Positions 59,826 through 64,000 of a stretch of DNA of 64,000 bases are shown in pieces. Source of the stretch: Gamsiella multidivaricata. Its lineage: Eukaryota > Mortierellomycota > Mortierellomycetes > Mortierellales > Mortierellaceae. The position numbers and the translations under genes are program-made. Position 1 is the first letter of the stretch, and each line of letters starts with the position of its first letter. Location of the stretch: the NCBI RefSeq assembly GCF_025024155.1, contig NW_026251759.1:186001-250000 (forward strand). Direction: 5' to 3'. A model generated the notes under the pieces. The model ran no database searches. It had not been told where the DNA came from and was given only the letters and a program-made list of their open reading frames with translations.

Positions 59826-61963
59826 ATGGAAGTCAACTCAAGTAAAGATAGCGACACCTCCCTAGTGGACATGCCCCGCCAACGCCAACGGTCCGCCCCT
59901 CATCACAGTCACCAAAGCGTGCTCCGAGGGCTCACAGCTTTGCAGACAGTTCCAGCAGCCCGGCAAGCGGCGCTTAAACATGACATCTTTGGATCAGGGA
60001 GTTTTGTCCAGCGTATGGAGCAGCACTGTGAGCTGCGAGGCCACGATGGGTGTGTCAATACTCTCGGATGGGATGAGACTGGCGAGTTCTTAGTTTCGGG
60101 ATCAGGTAGGAGGAACATGTCACGATGCTTTCGTCTCTTTTTTTCTTCTTTTTCCTCCAGGTGATCTAATACTGATACCTACACAATAAAATAAAATAGA
60201 TGACCTGTCATTAAACATCTATCGGCCTCTGGACCCCAAACCACTGGTGCACAAGATCCCCAGTGGACACACCAGGAACATCTTCTCGGCAAAGTTTCTC
60301 ACGAACAGCTCCGCTACTAAAATCGTCTCATGTTGCGCGAACGGAACGACACTGTTGACGGACGTGAACAAGTTTGTGGAAAAATCGCCGCTGGGGGACT
60401 GGATGCCTTCGGCCGGTTTCAGTTGCCACGCTGACATGGCCATGACTTATGAGGTTATGCCCGATCTCATAGACGGGCACATCTTCTATGACTGGTATGT
60501 CATACACTGTGATCAAGATGGGTCAATGGGAATATATGCACGTACTACCGCACAATGCCAGTGAGCTAACACTTTTCTCCTGTTTCTTTTTTTATGAACA
60601 GTGCCGACGATGGCAAGATCAACCGATATGACACACGGATCAGGACCAGCTGCGATTGTTTTGATAGCGATTCCGACTGCGACCTACATACTTTCATCAA
60701 CATTAACTCTCGCATCAACCTATCTACCTCAAGCATGTCTGTAAACGATCGCCTCTTCAGCGCCTTTCATCGTCGCGGTATATCTGCAATTACTCAGCGA
60801 CCGGAGAATCCGCATTACATTGCAGCAGCCTGCGGTGACGACACCGTGCGAATTTACGACAGTAGGAAAGTGAGCGCAAGTGATCACCGCTCCGGGCAGG
60901 TGTACAGTATTTCACCATTTGTGCCTAGTGGATGGGTCATTGGCGGCGACGGGGAGCTTCAGCGCGGCAACAACAAGGAGAGGAGCTCGATCGGCACCAG
61001 AATTACATCGCTCAAGTACGACCCCTGCAGAACTGGCCAGCTCTTGGCGAGCTACAGTCGAGGAAATTGCTACTTGATCGATCCTTCAGGTCTGGTAGGG
61101 CGTTTTGAAGAGGGGATATCCGGAGGTCCTGCTCTGCGCCGTACAAAGCATGAGCGAAATCACGATGGCGATGCCAAGGGGAAACGGAGACGGAGCCCTA
61201 GCGCGGGGTCCGATCATTCATCTGCGACCAAGAAATCTCCAGGATCATGGTCGCCCACCTTACCGAGGGGACCATCCGCTTCAGATACCAGCGCGGGGGA
61301 TAGGAAAGATGAAGCGATGGTCTCTGTTCCTGGAGCGGGGGCTGGAGGCGAACCAGGCGAGGCGCAGCAGAGTGGACGGTCAGGCCATGTACGGTTTCGG
61401 GTCCATGGCGAGGACAACGACCATGCCAGCGAGCGCGGCGGACCTCAAGCCAGTGATGAACCAAAGGGTGCGATTCTTCCGACATCTGAGGAACAAACGG
61501 TGGAGGAAGGAGTAAAGAAAATAGACAAGGAACGCGAGATTGAAGCTAGCGAAGAGAAGCCCGAGGAAGATGATGATTTTTGGATGGACACTTCAGACTC
61601 AGAGTCCGAGGCAAGTGAAGAGGAGTTGTCCCGTCAAGCTGTCACGGATGACAAGGAGTATTGGATGCGCAGGTCTTACAATTCTGGAAGGACAGACATT
61701 GTACAAATGTACTCGGGACATCGAAACGCAAAGACGATGGTATGTCCTATGTCCTCTTTGTAGATGTTACATGCTGGGGATGGTCTCCGTCCATTGTTCT
61801 GATACTAAGCAATCTTCATCATTGGCTATCTTTATAGATCAAAGAGGCCAACTTTTTCGGGCCTAACAGCGAGTTTATAATGTCTGGTTCGGATGATGGA
61901 CGAATTTTCTTCTGGGATAAGAAGACAGGAAAGATCTTGAACGTCGCCAGGGGCGACAAGGCA

Positions 61964-61996
<33 letters not shown>

Positions 61997-62597
61997 AAGC
62001 AGAGGTACTTATGGAATAATCGAAAGAATATTTGGCTGCTGAAAGTTCATTTTTACTTTGAACTTGTAATAGCACGTTGTCAACTGTCTACAACCGCATC
62101 CAGTATCAAGCTTGCTGTTGGCGGCCTCAGGAATCGATCATACCATCAAGGTCCTTATGCCTACCGCTGAGGAGCGAGTAGATCTTTCAAAGATACGAGG
62201 CATCAAGAGATCCACCAAATCTCCACACGAACTTCAGCCAACCAGCTCCACTGAAGCACCACCGAGCGCCAATCCAAAGGACAATCTGGATCCTGATCAT
62301 GCATACAGCAGTATCCCGCAGGAGGATGAGAGTAGCGATGATGATGACGATGATGATGATGACGATCGTCTGCCACACCACCTCTTCCTTCAGATCATAA
62401 GCCAGCTTGTACAGGCACGGGGGCCGAGACACGGGTCAGGTCAGACGTGGACGATCACTCGCGCACCAGGCCAAACTTACGCCACGCTAGATACCTCTGA
62501 CAGTGGCGATGAGGACCATGACGATGATGAGGACCACGATGATGATGACGAGGGCCATGGTGACGACGGCGAGGATCATGACGAGGACGACGAGTAA
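59826..62597 (+). CDS. DCAF6-like WD40 protein (DDB1-CUL4 associated factor)
   Basis: Probable substrate receptor of the CUL4-DDB1 ubiquitin ligase. Exons 59826-60105, 60200-60494, 60602-61739, 61838-61960, 62073-62597; 786 residues. WD40 repeats are split by a long insert: N-terminal repeats begin RMEQHCELRGHDGCVNTLGW, then KIPSGHTRNIFSAKF and the DDTVRIYDSRKV repeat; C-terminal ones are MYSGHRNAKTMIKEANFFGP, FIMSGSDDGRIFFWDK and HVVNCLQPHP. The middle (about residues 370-560) is charged and disordered. The C-terminus is rich in Asp (D10 run, then DHDDDEDHDDDD). Intron 4 needs a GC donor (AAG|GCAAGT, 61961) and contains T29. The stop overlaps a possible donor (GA|GTAAGT) that would swap the last residues for DSIF. 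Confidence 0.85.
61966..61994 (+). repeat. T29 homopolymer inside a DCAF6-like gene intron
   Basis: 29 consecutive T directly after the GCAAG donor of the GC-AG intron. Confidence 0.85.
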
Positions 62598-62824
62598 GTC
62601 GTGTACGGCTGTAAGCGACAGGCTGATGTTATATTTTCAGCAGCATTTTTTGACCACGACTCCAAGCAACAAGGAACCGGGCTTCGTATCATCAAGCATT
62701 GTCATCTATTTTCGAGTTGCATTTATTTCCGTAAGTCTACTGCGATTCTAAACGAATAAAAAAGAATAAAAGCTGTTTGCGGATAAGAAACAAACAAATA
62801 CGTAGTTCAAAAGGAACAATGTCT

Positions 62825-64000
62825 TTATGCACTCGCAGATGTGAGGCCAGAGTGCCGAAGGAGAGCATCGACCTGCACGTCATCCCTTCCTCTGAACTCC
62901 TTCCAGACCTCCTTTGGGTCGGTTGCGCCACCATAAGCCAGAACAGTGTCGCGGTATTTGCGTCCAATGCGTTTCCTTGCATCCGTGGAACCTGCTTGCT
63001 CCTCAAGCGCAGCATAGGCATCCGCTGAGTACAGCTCGCTATATTTGTACGAGTAATAACCCGCTGCGTAGCCACCGCCAAAGATATGGCTGAATCCGCA
63101 CAGGAAACGGTCCTCGGCGACGGGTGGGATCAAGCAGGTCTTCCCGGCCATGCGCCGATCCACATCAAAGATGGATTCGCCCTCTGCTGAATCCTGGCTA
63201 CCGCGCGCCTTGTAGTTGGTGTGCAACTCCAGGTCCAGAGTCGCAAAATGAAGCTGACGCATCATAGCCAGACCCGCCAGGCACTCACGACTCTTCATCA
63301 CTGTCTGCTTCATGTCCTGGGGCATGGGTTCGTTGGTCTTGTAGTGGCGGGCCATGCGATCCAGCCATTGAGGCTCGTATGCAAAGTTCTCCATAAACTG
63401 TGAGGCGACCTCGACAAAGTCCCACTCCACGCCCTTGATACCCGAGGCCTGCGGGTAGTTCACCGTGGTCAACATGTGCTGTAGGCAGTGTCCGAACTCG
63501 TGAAACAGCGTCGTGACATCCTGAAACTTCATCCTTGAAGGCTCCGAATCGGACATGGGCGGCGGCTGGTTGCAAATCATGTAGGCGATAGGCACACGGA
63601 CATGGCCGCTCGAGGAGTTCTTCATACGGGTTACACAAACGTCCATCCAGGCGCCCGACTTTTTCTCCTCGCTGCGGCTATAAAAATCGCCATAGAAGTA
63701 TGCGAGCAACTTGTTTCCGGGGCCGTCGTCTTGTACCTTATACACCTTGACGTCCTTGTTCCATGTAGTCACATCTGCACTCGACTGCTCTGCGGGGCTC
63801 ATCTCTGAAACGTGGATGCCGAAGCTATCCTTAGCCACCTCGAACAACGTGTCCATGACTCTGGGGAAAACCAAGTACTCTGAAATTTGATCCGCAGAGT
63901 ACTTGAACCGATCCTTGCGGAATTCCTCTCCAACAAATGCAGTGTCCCAGGGTCGAAGTGGCGTGGGTTGGTTCAGGCGGTCCTTTGCAAACGTCGTCAG
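62825..64000 (-). CDS. M3-family oligopeptidase (oligopeptidase A/thimet type), 5' part outside window
   Basis: Zinc metallopeptidase that degrades short peptides, cytosolic or organellar. The frame is open from the right edge (LNQPTPLRPWDTAF, FKYSADQISEYLVFPRVMD) to the stop at 62825, about 391 residues without introns. The catalytic motif is FHEFGHCLQHML (HExxH), with the third zinc ligand in WDFVEVASQFMENF. Further marks are YFYGDFYSRSEEKKSGAW, ARHYKTNEPMPQDM, FATLDLELHT and FGGGYAAGYYSYKYSELYSA with the substrate Tyr. WDFVEVASQF and the LHT context fit the PrlC/organellar oligopeptidase branch better than saccharolysin. It is convergent with the DCAF6-like gene, 227 bp away. Confidence 0.92.
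   Translation of the reverse strand: MTTFAKDRLNQPTPLRPWDTAFVGEEFRKDRFKYSADQISEYLVFPRVMDTLFEVAKDSFGIHVSEMSPAEQSSADVTTWNKDVKVYKVQDDGPGNKLLAYFYGDFYSRSEEKKSGAWMDVCVTRMKNSSSGHVRVPIAYMICNQPPPMSDSEPSRMKFQDVTTLFHEFGHCLQHMLTTVNYPQASGIKGVEWDFVEVASQFMENFAYEPQWLDRMARHYKTNEPMPQDMKQTVMKSRECLAGLAMMRQLHFATLDLELHTNYKARGSQDSAEGESIFDVDRRMAGKTCLIPPVAEDRFLCGFSHIFGGGYAAGYYSYKYSELYSADAYAALEEQAGSTDARKRIGRKYRDTVLAYGGATDPKEVWKEFRGRDDVQVDALLRHSGLTSASA

Overview
This window is nuclear DNA of a filamentous fungus. Nearly every recognisable gene is split by GT-AG introns of about 50-420 nt with CTGAC/CTAAT-like branch sites, and the families present are typical fungal ones: a TMEM115/YOL107W-like protein, a Stc1-domain protein, peroxisomal acyl-CoA oxidase, a SLMAP/Far10-like STRIPAK subunit, and DNA ligase IV with tandem BRCT domains. 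Gene structure, moderate GC and the mix of families fit an early-diverging group, most likely Mortierellomycota. That placement is an inference from style, not from a marker gene. I see no plasmid, phage, CRISPR, rRNA or convincing tRNA.

Layout: 1-2968 (-) is an IGHMBP2/Hcs1-type superfamily 1 helicase whose 3' part is cut by the left edge. 3.0-7.8 kb has no intact gene and holds a probable gene remnant, a G29 tract and several simple repeats. 7.8-10.0 kb (+) is an F-box protein and 10.5-11.8 kb (-) a CREST-type membrane protein with a His-rich N-terminus. 11.8-18.8 kb is gene-poor. 18.8-19.4 kb (+) is a small protein with a PP1-docking-like motif. 21.8-22.5 kb (-) is a serotonin N-acetyltransferase-like GNAT. 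23.0-23.7 kb (-) is an RNase III-fold mitochondrial ribosomal protein (mL57-like), divergent from DNA ligase IV (23.8-28.5 kb, +).

28.9-31.5 kb (-) is a protein built of three paired amphipathic helix (PAH) repeats, 32.2-32.8 kb (-) an elongin-B-like protein, 33.1-35.1 kb (-) an unrecognised 618-residue protein, 35.5-37.8 kb (-) an UNC-93-like transporter. 40.7-43.2 kb (+) is the SLMAP/Far10-like protein, 44.4-46.9 kb (+) acyl-CoA oxidase, 47.2-49.2 kb (+) the TMEM115-like Golgi protein, 49.9-52.1 kb (+) a PA-TM-RING ubiquitin ligase, 53.5-54.2 kb (+) the Stc1 protein, 54.6-56.1 kb (+) PRPP synthetase, 56.9-59.3 kb (+) a GH47 alpha-mannosidase, 59.8-62.6 kb (+) a DCAF6-like WD40 protein, and 62.8-64.0 kb (-) the C-terminal part of an M3 oligopeptidase.

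The genes do not form one pathway. Loose themes are ubiquitin/cullin factors (F-box, elongin B, RING, DCAF), chromatin (PAH, Stc1) and DNA/RNA metabolism (helicase, LIG4, PRPP synthetase). I found no convincing new multi-gene system. The most unusual signals are in splicing: a 2-nt exon that exactly restores the helicase frame, a candidate 24-nt intron in the mL57-like gene, and GC-AG introns that are required to keep frame in two genes and possible in a third. A small 14-bp inverted repeat bounded by 10-bp direct repeats also lies just downstream of the acyl-CoA oxidase.
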